The notes under the pieces: model-generated | Told to the model about the DNA's origin: nothing | What the model saw: only the letters and a program-made list of their open reading frames with translations | Database searches by the model: none | Assembly: GCA_034401135.1 (NCBI GenBank) | Contig: JAWZSP010000009.1 | Span: 558,001-622,000, forward strand | DNA: 64,000 bases | From: Volutella citrinella | Lineage: Eukaryota; Ascomycota; Sordariomycetes; Hypocreales; Nectriaceae | Direction of reading: 5' to 3' | In this document: positions 45,938-58,269 of the stretch, piece after piece | Layout of the letters: every line of letters begins with the position of its first letter | Position numbering within the stretch: position 1 is the first letter of the stretch | Position numbers and translations under genes: made by a program

Positions 45938-48900
45938 GGTGGCAGATTTGAGTCGGCTTTTCGGGTGCAGAAATGCGTGAGGCGGTTACCAGCGTCCAAG
46001 TGTTGATGAGGGAATGTTGACCGGACCGTCGCGGGGCGGACGCGGGGCTTGGCCGGCCATCGGAGCCCGGGCGGTAACCTCCGGCAGATCAACGTCCGGC
46101 CCGACCACCGCCCCCGTCGATGGGTGTTGCTCCGCCATAGCGTCCTTGACGGCTGATCCGAACGGAAAGCATCGCATCAGGCCGCGAGTGGTATTCAGCG
46201 CAGGTGGCGCTCGTAATGCCAGCAGTAGAAGCAGTCCGTGGTGTCACTTCCCTCTTCCCGACCAAGGATGCTTGGCTCCGAAACAAGCTGAAGAAGGCCA
46301 CCACAAATGTTGCCTCATGCGGTCATGTCCATGATTCCTAGCACAGCTTGACTTGAATTCGCTAAGGCCTTTGCCTGCTCAAGGGGTAGTCACCGCCAAA
46401 CTCGGCGTTGAGTTTTGGCTGCAACTCAGACGAGCCGCCCTACGTCAGGCCTCGTCGGAAGCACTTGACCTCTGTCACGACATACGTCCTTGCCAACTAT
46501 CATGCTACTAAAACACCGCAATTTTATGCCACAGCCAGAGAGTAGACACTACATACTCTAAGTTTGATGAATATCTGGAGCGTATGAGACCCTGCGGTTA
46601 GTGTAGTCGGTGCCACAGGCAAAGATATCTGTCTTGCTCAACCGCCGCAACAGGGCAGAGTGTCAAGGCCAAGTCGAAGTAAGGGATGATTTTGCTGGTC
46701 TTGCCACAGAGCCTATTCACCTCAAACACACGTTAGCGATTGAACTAGCACTTTGGCAGCCAATGTGGGAGCTGAGCCCAAGCAAGACGAGGAGACATCT
46801 GCAAAGTGGCCCTGTGAACAAGCACATCACGGGATATCTAATCGTTAAACTACATGTAGGGTTGCCTGAGGGTTTGATAACACATCTACACCCTCGAAAC
46901 TCTTGGGGGCTTACAACGTGGTTCTAGCAGCTTATTTCACGACCTTTGAACCGTATCTTGAGTCTGAGCCGCCTAGGCCCTGGTGCTCTACATCGAAAGG
47001 TATTGGTACGAGGTTTACGAGGTCGCAATTCGGCTTGGAAACTCACCTATTCAACTCTTTGACACGGCTTTCTGTTGCGCCCAGGAGTACAAAGGATGGA
47101 GTTGCGGGCAAGTGTCAACTGCAACGCAAGGCAAACCAAGCGTCACTCGAATGAAAGCCAGGAAGGTATCCCCGACATAAGGTCATCTGTCAGATGCAAA
47201 TGCCCCGAACAACGTAGCCAAAGGATCTATCTTTTTTTGATCCCAAATGACATTCTCAATGGGAGGGAGCACAGCTCCAGTGATGGATCCCTTGAAGAGT
47301 GCTCGTTGGTGTAGGGTAGGCATCGATATCTAGAAGCCACTGCGATGGACTATCCACCCATGTCACAAGCTTGCCGGGATTGAGCGCTTCGAGAAGACCA
47401 CTTGTTCACTTGGAAACTATAATCTCGCCTGTAATTTAGAATCTTGTGACGCAAAGCCAGGGCCCATCCCGCGGTTCATCAGCAAGCTCATCAATTGTGC
47501 AAATGCCAAGGTTGCAGCAATCATGAAATGAAAGGGGCCCCATCAGGCTTGCTGTCAGTCGCCGGCCGCCAAGATGAGCCGAGATCTAGCAGACGGGCCA
47601 CGATCTCAAACGGCAAAGCTTGAACCAACGAACCCCCTTCATCCTTCCGTTTCGTTTCGGTGGCCTTTCTCAGGACGGGATTTGCGCCGAACAAAGGCCT
47701 GAAACATGGGGCGCGACCGTGAGCGCCAGTGTCAATTGGGAAGGCCTTGCGTGCGCGTGCAGAGTCACATGTCCATGCTGGGTGGGATATCGCCCCTACG
47801 GTCCGGCACACTCGGCGGTGCGGCATTCTGCGCCGGCGTGCGCAGGATGACGGCCGAGCTACGCACGAGGAAACTGCAACGTGAAGGGATAAACCAGGTA
47901 AGCCGGCAACTACAGAGTTTGAGCGGCGGCTGGCTGAGTGAGGCTGCACTGCTACACGACTGCGACAGTTCCCGGTGCCAAGCAATGTCGAAACTTCAAC
48001 GGCGCCCGAGTGCTTTTGGCGGTGGCAAATGCGGCCACCGAGACGTGTAAGCCAGTCGCCTTGGCCGCCGGTGTCAGCCCAGCCAGGGGAACGGAGAACC
48101 TTGAAGCAGGGCCGTCTGGAATCGGGGAATGCGAAAAGGAAGGCCTCTGCACACCGAGTAATTGCGCCCCGGACATCGAGGAGACGCCAATCAACTGGTG
48201 GAAGTGAGAAAAAAAGTCGCCGTGGATGCCGCGCAGGACAAGCGGCCACGCGGGCAGACATGCAGCAAGGGGATGGTGGAGGGGCTGGCTGCGAATATAC
48301 CTGGAAGGGCTGAGAACTGCGGCCTAGTGGTGTGGTGTAGTAGTGATGGCAGCGAGGGCCAGGGGGAGGCCTGGCTAGATGGACCGACACACCTATCGCA
48401 CACAGAGCCTGGCAGGGAACTCAGCAGGTGAGGGTTGCCACAGGCTGCAATCCATTCTCTGCTGGGAAAGCCGTCGATGGAGATCGGCCCAACACCCCGG
48501 TTCGGTGCTTTTCTGCCGCTGACGGTGGACCACCCTGTCCCAGAACAAGCTTCTTCCCCTGACCGTTCCAGACGCGTCGCCTAGGTATGTGTGGACGGAT
48601 GCGTAAGAGATGGTACGAATACTCGGCATAATGATGCGGTGTACTACACGGGGGCTGGCTGAGGACGGCTTGGCCGAGAGGCGCGGGAGGGGATGGCGTC
48701 AGACTCAGCCCTTTTTTTTCTTTTTCTCACTCTGTGTCTCTCTCCCTGCCAGTTATTGCCGGCAAACTCAAGTACGTATCACGTTTGACTGGCGAACACG
48801 TAGGGCTGGTGGCGACTAGGGGTCGACCGTCTCGAGGACAAGGACAGGATCCCCCGACCGGGGCACTCCGGAGCTCTGGCCGGGCGGGCTTGAGCCGTCT

Positions 48901-51900
48901 CGAGGAAGGGAACAGTGCGGGAAAGCAATTTTCCCCTCGGTCCTGGACTGGCTGACTGTAATGCTGCAATGCAGGGCGTTGGTGTGGTGGTCATTGGCAA
49001 GTCTGGCATTTGCAATATTGCTTTTGACCAGGAAACCGCAAGTCGCGATCTGGGAAAGGTGCAGTAGCGGCCCTCCTCCGCGTGGTGCTAAATCTCTTTG
49101 GGCGGCGAATCCGACAGCGTGGATCGGGATTATCCCAACCCGCAATCTACCACGACGGCGGCCGGCAAGGTCTGACAGCCAGTAGAAGCGAAGCGAGCAG
49201 CTGGTCGTGGATGGACATGCGACTCTGCGGTGCTTGCGTCAGACGCAGGCTGCGACGAACAACTGGGACTTGTCTTACCCCTCCCCGGTTCCCCTGTCTG
49301 TGCCTTCTCATACTTTCTCCCATGTAACATGAGCAGTTGCGTCTGTTGCCAACTGTTGCCAATGGCCCTGATAACCAATGCTAGCCATGGGCGTCACAAG
49401 GACGATATGCGCAAAGCTAGCAAGAAGCTTCCCTTTCCCTAAGCTGCTAGTAGAACTGACTGTGCGACAGGCGCGAGAGCGGGTTCGCTGGGCCCACTCG
49501 GGCCCGAGGGGAATAAGCCATCAACCGACAGCAAAATCCCTGAGTGAGCTAGCAACAGAGACAGCTGCCGAAGTCTACCACTCCTGCCCCCTACGGACCA
49601 GTATTGTAACAGCAACAAAGCAGATGGGGTGAAGTATCCCGGGCTCATCAGCCCAATGCCGGGTCCCCGGCAACGTAGCGGGGACGGAAAAGCGAGAGCC
49701 ATGGCCTTGGGGCATGGTGGGGCCGGCTTTTAGACGGGGGGAGGGGGCAAGAGGCTCCACGAGGAAGAGAAGCCAGTGAGAGCGGGTGTTCGTAGTATTA
49801 GTGTTAATAGTGTGTGCGGAGTGATACGAATTTGGAGAAGATATGAGAAAAGAGACTTTATGACTGGGGTGGACAGAAACTCTGTTCTCCATCGCCGAGC
49901 AACGGTGGGTGCTCAGATTTTTTGCATGTGCGCCAAGGTCTAAACAGCTCACGGACATAAGTGCGACGGGAGTCGAGGTGGGTTTGCGCCGAATTCGCCC
50001 TTCGCGCCCAGACTCGACCCGAAATCTCGTTTCCGCGGCAGCACAATGCAATAGCTGTGAGGCTGATGGCTGGGCTGGTGAGAGGAGCATATTAGTGCCG
50101 GTGAGCGCGGCCGCCATGACGTGTGTCCCAGAGGAGTAAGTCACCAACGCCAGTAGCGCTGTCGGGAATCGAACCTAGCCTGTGTCAAGTACCAGATGGC
50201 AGCACCTCCAACTTCACATCTTGTCAACCACGCAGTGTAGATTCGATCCGTCGCGAGGGGCCCGCTCGTCCGTGGCCCACAGGAGTCCAACAGGTTACAA
50301 ACCCGCGCCATGATACAAATTCCGCGGGAGAGTACTTCGCAATGTGTGATCCGATGGCTTGGTGGCGCCGGCATGGGGAGGCCAAGGCAAGCTATGGAAC
50401 TCTGTTGAGCCCTCAAGGGGCCCGTGGGATGGTACCTTGCCTACTACGTCCGTCTGTGGCTTCGCTACATGCAAAGCGCCGAGTACATGGCAGAGCTAGC
50501 ACCGTCCCCCGGAGGCGGCGCTTTGCGATGGAGAAATTAGAAAGGGTCGCCCGCGGCCGGCCGGCCGGTGCTAGGGAGAAGGGCTCGCCCGAGCGGTATT
50601 GGACGTAACGGCCGAGTCGGAAGTCGTGCTGGTTCAATTCGGATTTTGTGAGGGCAGAGCAAACCCGGAAGCTAGTGGGGACTCTATCGGCGCCGTCGTG
50701 GTCTCGGGAGTGCTATGTAGGCGTTGAGGCCAATGCCCCAGAACGGCCGGTAAGTGTCGGCGAGTGTACGGATAGTGTCAACCATCATTGTTTCTCCTCG
50801 TCTCTCCAAGAAATGTCAGCGCCACGGCCCCGGCCGTTCGGTCCGTCCGCCAGTGCCACGGAGGGCTGAAGCGCGATGAATGTAAGAACATGACAGCGGA
50901 TAAGGCATGGCACATCCTCGGCCCTGGGAGTGGAACGTGGGCGAGTGGGCGAGTGGGCGTTGCAGGCGCGAGATTATGCCATGCCGACGTAATGTGCCAT
51001 GGTTGCCACAAGGCATGGATCGGATCAGGATCATGTACAGATTATACCGTACCGTATACCCGCGGAAACGGCCTCATATGCTGGAGGAGTAATGTGCGTG
51101 CGCCGCCGCCTTGTCACGCCCAGGCTCAGCTAGTCATATCTCGGCGGTGGCAAACCGTTTGGCTGTTCATGGGTTTGCAGATGCCGGGCGTCGACATGTG
51201 GATGACAATATCCACCCTTGTTTCGCTGAAGGGGGTGGTGGAGGAGGGAGGGATGCATGGTTTGGCGGCCTGCCCCCAGCGAGAGCCACTACAGAGTCAT
51301 GTTGGAGCCATTCCAGGCCCTCGTCCGTGTCGTGAATTGGCGAAAGCCCCCACCGCGAGTGCCCGAAGGACCCCCACAGCCCGTTGGTGGGTGAGGCTTG
51401 AGTGTGAGGACGATGTTGAGGGGGGCCAACGTTGTTGGTTCGCAACCGAACCCAGATTGCGCGTGTGCCACAGTGCCACTCGGGCCCATGGGAGCCTGTA
51501 GCGTGGGATGAAGGCGTGGTCTCGCGTAGGGGAAGCTGTCCCGGGCTGCAAGCCTCAGGGTCCGTCGTTGGCGAGGCGCGGGACGCTATTGCTTGAGTGT
51601 GGATTGTCGGCTAGCAGGGCCAGAGCCCAGATGGCGCTTGCGCACAGGGCACCTGCGATGGGGATCCGTTGACGGCGCTGTCGAGTGGCTGGCGGATGCG
51701 AAAAGCCAGGGAAGACTTTGACATTGCCTGATGGTCTGGGTGCTTCCTGTGGTCCGCTGTGGCTGTTGCTTTGTGATTGTTGGTTCAACAGGTTTTTCTG
51801 AGCATGGACGGACAGCCAGCCCCGAGTCGAGCCCGAAAGACGCCCGACGACTGCGGCAGGAGCCTACGGCAAGGGTCCTGCCTCGAGGCTTGCTCGCAGC

Positions 51901-54900
51901 TACGCTCGCAGTCGGCGGTGGTCGGTGCGGCGTGTCAGAAATGCACCAGAAACGCAATCCTCGGCACGTCATTGGGCTGGCCTTACGATCCGCAAACTCT
52001 TGTCTCTCATCTCAGCCCTGGGGAAGCATCCCACAACGTTGGGGGTGGCCAATGGCTGCGCTCCCCGCCAACGCTCGCTAGGAGGGCTCTCCATGCATTG
52101 GATGGGATGTCTCTGGTTCTCGGTCTCCAGCTCCAGCTTGGCACGGCGGCACAGGTGCCAGCCAAGATGGAAGCAGGACCCAGGACTTTGCGGCAGGGGG
52201 TATTCAACGATAAGACGCAGACGCCGGCTGAACAGACACGCGCGCGCACGGGCAAGCTTGCCAAAAACCAAGTCGTCCCCCAGGAACGAGAGCTAGGTAA
52301 CGGCATCGGTGTTAGCGGTACTAGTAGTGGACCGTGGGTGCCGCCAAGGGCCAACTGCCACTAACGCCACTAGCGAGTGCACGCCTTTTTGGCCAAGCAT
52401 GGCATCCAGCGACGCTACGTGATGGCACGGAGCTGAGTACAGCTACCCAGGTAGGATTTTATTCGCTGAATATGTTGCTGGCTGTAGCTTCACAGGGTCG
52501 ACGGGCACGGATCCTCAACGGCCACGGGCGTGGACAGCAGAATGGAGAGCTCGGGCTACACAGGACACATCTCCATCCCGTCATCTACCCTCTACCCACC
52601 CCATAGCAATATTAGCGCAAACGGCGTGGCAGCGACGACACGGGCAGGCCACTTCAGCATGATCGCCAGGGGCGTTCGGCTTGTGGCGTGGCCCACGAGG
52701 CTACGATGGCCGACGGCCATGGCAACTAATTCGTATATGGTAACTCCGCGCAGCAATTCCACTTGCAAGCTGTTGATGTGCGTCACAGCATTGTAGGTCG
52801 TATCATTGATTCAGTAACAGTGCCAGCAAACGCCATCCAGCCATCAAACGCTGCGGCCGCAGGGCCAAAGCCGCAGGACACCTCCCTGCATGTGCCACTG
52901 CGCCGGGATTATCGGCGGGAATGCCACGGATGGCGTCGGTCGTGATGGGATCACAGCCGATTCGACCCTTGATGGGCTCTCATTGATTAACTATCCACCC
53001 GTGGCGCGCACGGCTGTAGATCCTCACCCGTTCCTCCCGCGAACTTGCAATGGATCCAACTTTCTGCAGCATGCTGGCCCAAGTATGAGGGAATCGGGCT
53101 GCAAGTTATATTGGACGAGGCCAGGGTGGTCAGCTATGCTGAATCCCAGGGCAGGTTCGGGAGATGGGTACGGAGTAATTATTATTATTACTGTGTAACC
53201 AGGGAGAATCGCAAGCTGGATCTGGCTCGCTCGAGGTTCCACGCTCCCACCCCCCAGCCCGCGGGAGCCATCCTCCTGTTTCTGCCTGCGAGTTCACGGC
53301 CCGCGGGCTTCCCCTCCGTCTGGGGCCGAACGTCGGCGAGTGCAGCGCCGTTCCGCCGGCCGACGGCCTATGCCTCATACGTGAAAGCCATTATTGTGGT
53401 TTTGGTCCATGTAGGTGCAGCTCTAAAGTGCGGCTTGAAGATGCTCCTCTTCATAGATGAGACGCCTGCTTCCGCTACTCTTACTACATGCATCGCACCG
53501 TTGCATCTCACCCGGGCGACTAGTCCTGCAACGAGCCCGAAGCAAATCATTTGTGCGGCGGCGCGGGGGGGAACGAGACCAGGGGATTAATCTCATGTGA
53601 CAGGCATGCTGGACGGCAGCATGGACATGGGGTCATGGCATGGATGGGTGGCGAGCCTGGGTTCATGGGGGTTGTCTCTGTCGCTGGGATTGGACTGGAC
53701 CAGTTGCCTTGATTCATGACCTGGGCATCTTCCAACGACGGCGTGTGTTCCAACACCAACGAAGCCGTCGTGGCTAGATATCTCCACGAATTGGTTGCGC
53801 CGCCCCTCGCATCCATGCCCGAGATAGGTGTCGACATGTGGCCGCCCAGCAGTAATACAACAGCACGACGGCATCAGCCGACTGCCAGGACCGCGTGATT
53901 CTTGCTTGCGCCACATGCATTAGAAACACAACACCACTTCCGATGGCACTTTAAAACTGCGAAACCTGCCACATGAACCACATCCTCGGTTCCCAGATTC
54001 AGATGCAGATGCGCACATGGAGGGTGCACACCACCATTCACCCACGGCCACCCCGGCTCGTTTTGGAAAAACCTTGTTGGCCTTCAGGACGTCTTCTAGA
54101 CGTGCTTCCCGGAGCCTCGCCGAACTCTGGCTCAACTCTTATCCTTCAAGTACCTCACCCCTTTTTTTCTGCTGGGTGTATCGTATCATATGGTGGGAAG
54201 CACGGGGTGGATAGTGGTGGATTCTGTTGGTGTGGTGGCGCCTTTGTTGGAGGGGGGAGGGCCTTTTGTCGTTTTCCTTCTCCTTTCTCCCTCGACATGT
54301 CTCTGCGTTTTTTACGATATGGTGTTGTAGTATCTGAAGTACAGCTTCAAACGCAAAGGCTGACGAAACGCCAACACCTCGTACACCCCATTAGAAGGAC
54401 AGCGCAAGCCGTCTCGCGCCGCCCCAAGCCAAACCTCAGCATTTGATGCCCGCCTGGCGGTAGGCTAGCCGCAAGGAACTAGCTGAAAAAATAGGCTGCT
54501 TCTCCCCGGCGATCCAATCTGGCACCTGCGCCAGCATCAGCACCAGTGCCCATCACGCCTCCACAAAGCGCGCGCCTCGTCCCGCGGCATCTGCAACAGG
54601 GGACGAGGCACACCAGGGCGATTGGCCCCCCCAGGGCTGCGCGCCACATGCCGACGGCGTCGAGATTGGATTTGCCTTGGGCCGTTGGTGGCGAGTGGCA
54701 CGGCGACCTCGAACTATGAATCCGAGTTTTTGTGCGTACGAGGGCGTTGGCGTTGAGCGACTACACGTGGCTGGTTGTTGGGTGGGTGGTGGGAATCGCA
54801 TCTCCCACGGGAGTGACATGCAATACCAAAGCGAAAAAAAAAAGACGAAAAGGAAGGACAGCCAGTTTGCGTCAGAAGTGCAAGCGATCCAATCCCTCTG

Positions 54901-57100
54901 CCGAGAAGCCGGTGATGCACGTCGCCCGAAGAGGCAAGCCAAGCCTTTCCTTTCTTCTTTCTTGTCTTCCTCAAACCCTGCCCTGCGATACCTCCATCCC
55001 GCCATCCATTTGCTATTCGGCCACCCGGGAAGCTTGCAGTACTACTAATCATCTAAATTTTATCTCGTAGCCACTGAAGGAATCGAAGGATAGAGTAGTG
55101 TGCTACCACATGGGCAACACGTGCAAGGAGCACCCCTTACCCAATCCTGGAGTAGCGGTTGATGCCGTTCCTTGGGGGCCATGCCATGGGGGATCACCAC
55201 GGAGGATGGATGGCCATGCATCGAATTCCTGCCTGGGCAGGAGGCTTTCATGATGAGGCCATGTAGTCCTGATCCCCCGTATCTGTATCTCGTCTTGCCC
55301 TGTAACTCCAGGATTGGCCAACAGACCAAGGCACCCTGGCAGCTCTCCACCCCGCTCGCTACGGCGCTGTGAACGGCTCCGGGTAGTTCCAGGGGGCATG
55401 TTTGGCCAGATGGCATCAGAAGATAGTCCCTAGATTGAAGATGGACGACAGGCCTAATACGAATCTGACCATAACGCAAGACAACGCAACGACAGCAACA
55501 TGATGGCCACGCTATGGATGAGGTAGATGCAACGCCGGCAGTAGTACATAATTATTAAGGTTAGCACTTGGCAACGGCTGGAGAGCGTCTCCTTCCGACT
55601 CGCATCGGCCGCGGAATTACCAGCCCACGTTTCCCACCACATGATTTCGTCCTCGTCCTCGGGCCCCCAGACGCAATCGCATGCCCGACTCAGGCTCGGT
55701 TTCGTTAATGCACGCTGCTTACACTATCCTCCAAGTGCGGTGTGGACTGTATTGTTAGTGCTGTGGTGGCCCTTTTGGCGGAGAGTGCCCAGCTAGTGCT
55801 GCCCGTGTCTGAGCTTAATGCGACCATGGCTCGCCATAAATCCCCGACACCCATGGCAAAGCTCAAGGGCCCCCCCTCGACGGCCCAGTACTCGGGCCCT
55901 TTTCTTGGCGGCTAGTCAACGGTCAGCCAGCCTGCCTGCCTGGCTATTCTGTGTGCACTTGTCTGATCGAAGCAGGTGTTCAGATCCAGCCACCAACAGT
56001 CGCCCGCTGCAGAATGGCTAGGCTGACAGTAGAGGGAGGCGGCAGCAGTTGAGGCGTGGGTTGGGTCAACTCAAAGCAATGCATGGAACTTGACTGGAAC
56101 GCAGTAGTGCGTCCCCCCTTGTTCGTTCTTGCCACCTGCGTGCCCCCAGCCCAGCCTTGGGAGCGGGCAGCTGCGAGAGCAAGCAGGAAGGCGCGAAATG
56201 GCAGTAGCGCGGTTGGACGCCACACACGGGGAGGCGGCTCCCTGTAGAACATTGGGCGCACGAGGGACCCAAGGACCTGAAGCGTCCCAGTTATGACTGC
56301 CAACGCCCCAGTATACAGTACGTGCTTCTCCGGCGTGGGTACCTGTCTCGTCCCCCGGGGAAAAAGCGATCCGCGTGTAGGTGCATCTGTGCGGCTGGGT
56401 TGGCTGCGAGCTTGGCTGCGTCTGCATCCCAAGCACTCCGATTACTGTACGCACGAACCAGAGAGTTGCTGCAACCCGCGCCCGCCTCCTGGCTCTCTGG
56501 CCGGTTCCCCTTCGAGACGGGAGTCGTCCATGTACTCTACAGCACCTAACCTTGCCCTTGGTGGATGAGGAAGCTCCATCTGCCCCCTCCCCCTCTGCTG
56601 CGCTCCCCACTCACACCTACACCCTCGCCCCTCCAATGCCCACACCCACCCACGCAGTTGAACCTGCCCGCGCACACCCACTAGCAGGTGGGCACCCGCA
56701 CCTGCCTCCAGAGGACGGCCCCGAGCTCGAAGCCGTGCGGGTTTGACTGGGGTGGGCAGGTGGGTTTCCGATTTCCATCCACCACCCATCAACTATCGTC
56801 CCTGCCATCTACCACCTGTGCCGTCTAATACCGGCTGCTGGAGTTTGTACCCCGTCTTGACCGTGTAGAGTATCATAGCCGGTGGTCGCCACTGCGTGCG
56901 AATTGCGATCTCGTACCGGGTAATTCCTCAATACTGCTAGGCCGTTCGTCCCGTACCCGTTCGCCGGATCTCCGAGCCGTCTGCACCTGCCCTACCCGCT
57001 AATTAGCCCTCCAGCCAGTCTACACCAAACGTGCGCGCGCCCCATGGTGTACCGCACGTACTAAAGATACCTGGACTGACCAAGTCGGTAGCCGGTGTAG
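45938..57100. other. Gene-free region of about 11 kb
   Basis: No reading frame here has recognisable domains, plausible exon structure or consistent coding character, on either strand. Frames are long in places only because of high GC content. There is no sign of transposon ends, tRNA or rRNA. An AATTATTATTATTA run lies near 53177 and pyrimidine tracts occur near 48710. It is most simply an extended upstream region of the Sfl1-type regulator at 58270, and could contain non-coding transcripts. Confidence 0.5.
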
Positions 57101-58269
57101 GGGCATGCCTTGGCCTGCCACCGGTTCCTCAAACTGATTACATTACCTTCCTCTGCTCTTTCCTTCGCATCCTCCAACATCCACCTTCTCGACTTCTCTT
57201 CTCCTCATCTCCCTATCTCCCAATTTCGGACGGCTTTGTTGGCGCTGCCCTCGTCGCCTTGGGCCCTTCGTCCGCCCCCGTCTCTTGCGGCCCTCACCCA
57301 CTGAAACTCGAACGCTGGCCCTGGCGCGCCACCCGCTTCTCTCTTGGACCGACCGCCCAGACTGCCTCGTCCCTCCTCTTCTCCGACAAACACGCCGCTT
57401 CTTCCCCGCCCGTTCTAGCTGTCGTTCTCCATCTCTCGCACTCTCGCCCCCGGCGTCTCATTCGGGACCCCAACGTCCTCACGGCTGCTGCTGGCATCGC
57501 CTTTTCCCCCGACATCTCACTGAGCCCGCCGTTCCGATCGCGCCCTACTCGATCACCACTGACTGGCGACCCTCTGGCCCAAACCGCCAGCCATCCTTCC
57601 GTCCGACCGTTCTGCAATCGCATACATCACGCGTCCTCGCCACTAGGCCGTCTTCTAGAAGCCCTCTCGGAGCCACTGCCCTATGCGAGGCTAATCGCAA
57701 CAAACCGCCTGCACCAGGGTGCCCACCCAAACTCTGCGAACCACTCTTACGACGGCACTGCCAGTGTGCATCAGCGACGCTATTTCCGCCGATCTCCTTC
57801 GCTTGTGTCCAACTCCTCTCCTCGACACCACCATCGCCCTCTATCCTTGGAGGCGACCCAGCTCGTGCGATTTCTCTCTTCTCTGCCTGGGAGACATGAG
57901 GTAGGTCTCTTGCTGTCGCCCGACCGCTCCGCACCTGCATCGTCCACTGCACGACACGCGGCATCGCATCCACCTGCATCCACCACCACCACCATCTTCG
58001 GCTGCGGCTCCCCCGTCCGCCTCCCGTCTCGCCGTCGCCTCCTCTCCCACCGCCCAACTACACCGTCCTCCGCACCCACCGTTATTCCCTCACCTCACGC
58101 GCGTCGACGTTGCTTCTGCTGTCGCTGCTGCTGTCACCGCTGCGGCTTCTAGGGCTAGCTACCCCGTGCGCCGGTCTCCAGTTCCCACCCGCTCTGCCCG
58201 CTTTGACTGCTCGTTTGCTGAGCTCGCCGCGTCGCACTTCCTCCTCCGCCTCCGCCTTCGACTGACACT
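57101..58269 (+). promoter_or_regulatory. Pyrimidine-rich, nearly ATG-free leader of SFL1-type gene
   Basis: About 1.15 kb rich in C and T, resembling a long fungal 5' leader. Reading through it, I find only three ATGs before the main start: 57105 (a ten-codon frame), 57683 (ATG CGA GGC TAA) and 57896 (ATG AGG TAG). A frame of more than 370 codons is open across 57031-58152 but contains no ATG, so it is not a gene. A GTAGGT at 57901 could be a leader intron donor. Confidence 0.5.
57683..57694 (+). promoter_or_regulatory. Minimal upstream ORF in SFL1-type leader
   Basis: A three-codon frame plus stop, one of two tiny uORFs in the presumed leader; the other is 57896-57904 (two codons). They could moderate translation if the leader is transcribed as proposed. 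Confidence 0.4.

Noticed and set aside
46903..47180. Short frames that might be a small secreted or LysM-like protein
   Set aside because: No signal peptide, no convincing motif and no exon joins; cysteine spacing is not consistent with LysM.
47521..48390. A minus-strand frame of 289 codons
   Set aside because: Composition is Arg/Pro/Ser-rich as expected from GC-rich noise, with no domain-like segment and comparable frames on the other strand.
50140..50240. tRNA-like GGTTCGATTCC on the minus strand
   Set aside because: The bases flanking the loop do not form a T-stem, and no acceptor, D or anticodon arm could be drawn.
57031..58152. A plus-strand open frame of more than 370 codons
   Set aside because: It contains no ATG, is composed of low-complexity C/T-rich sequence and shows no domain; it is better read as leader DNA.
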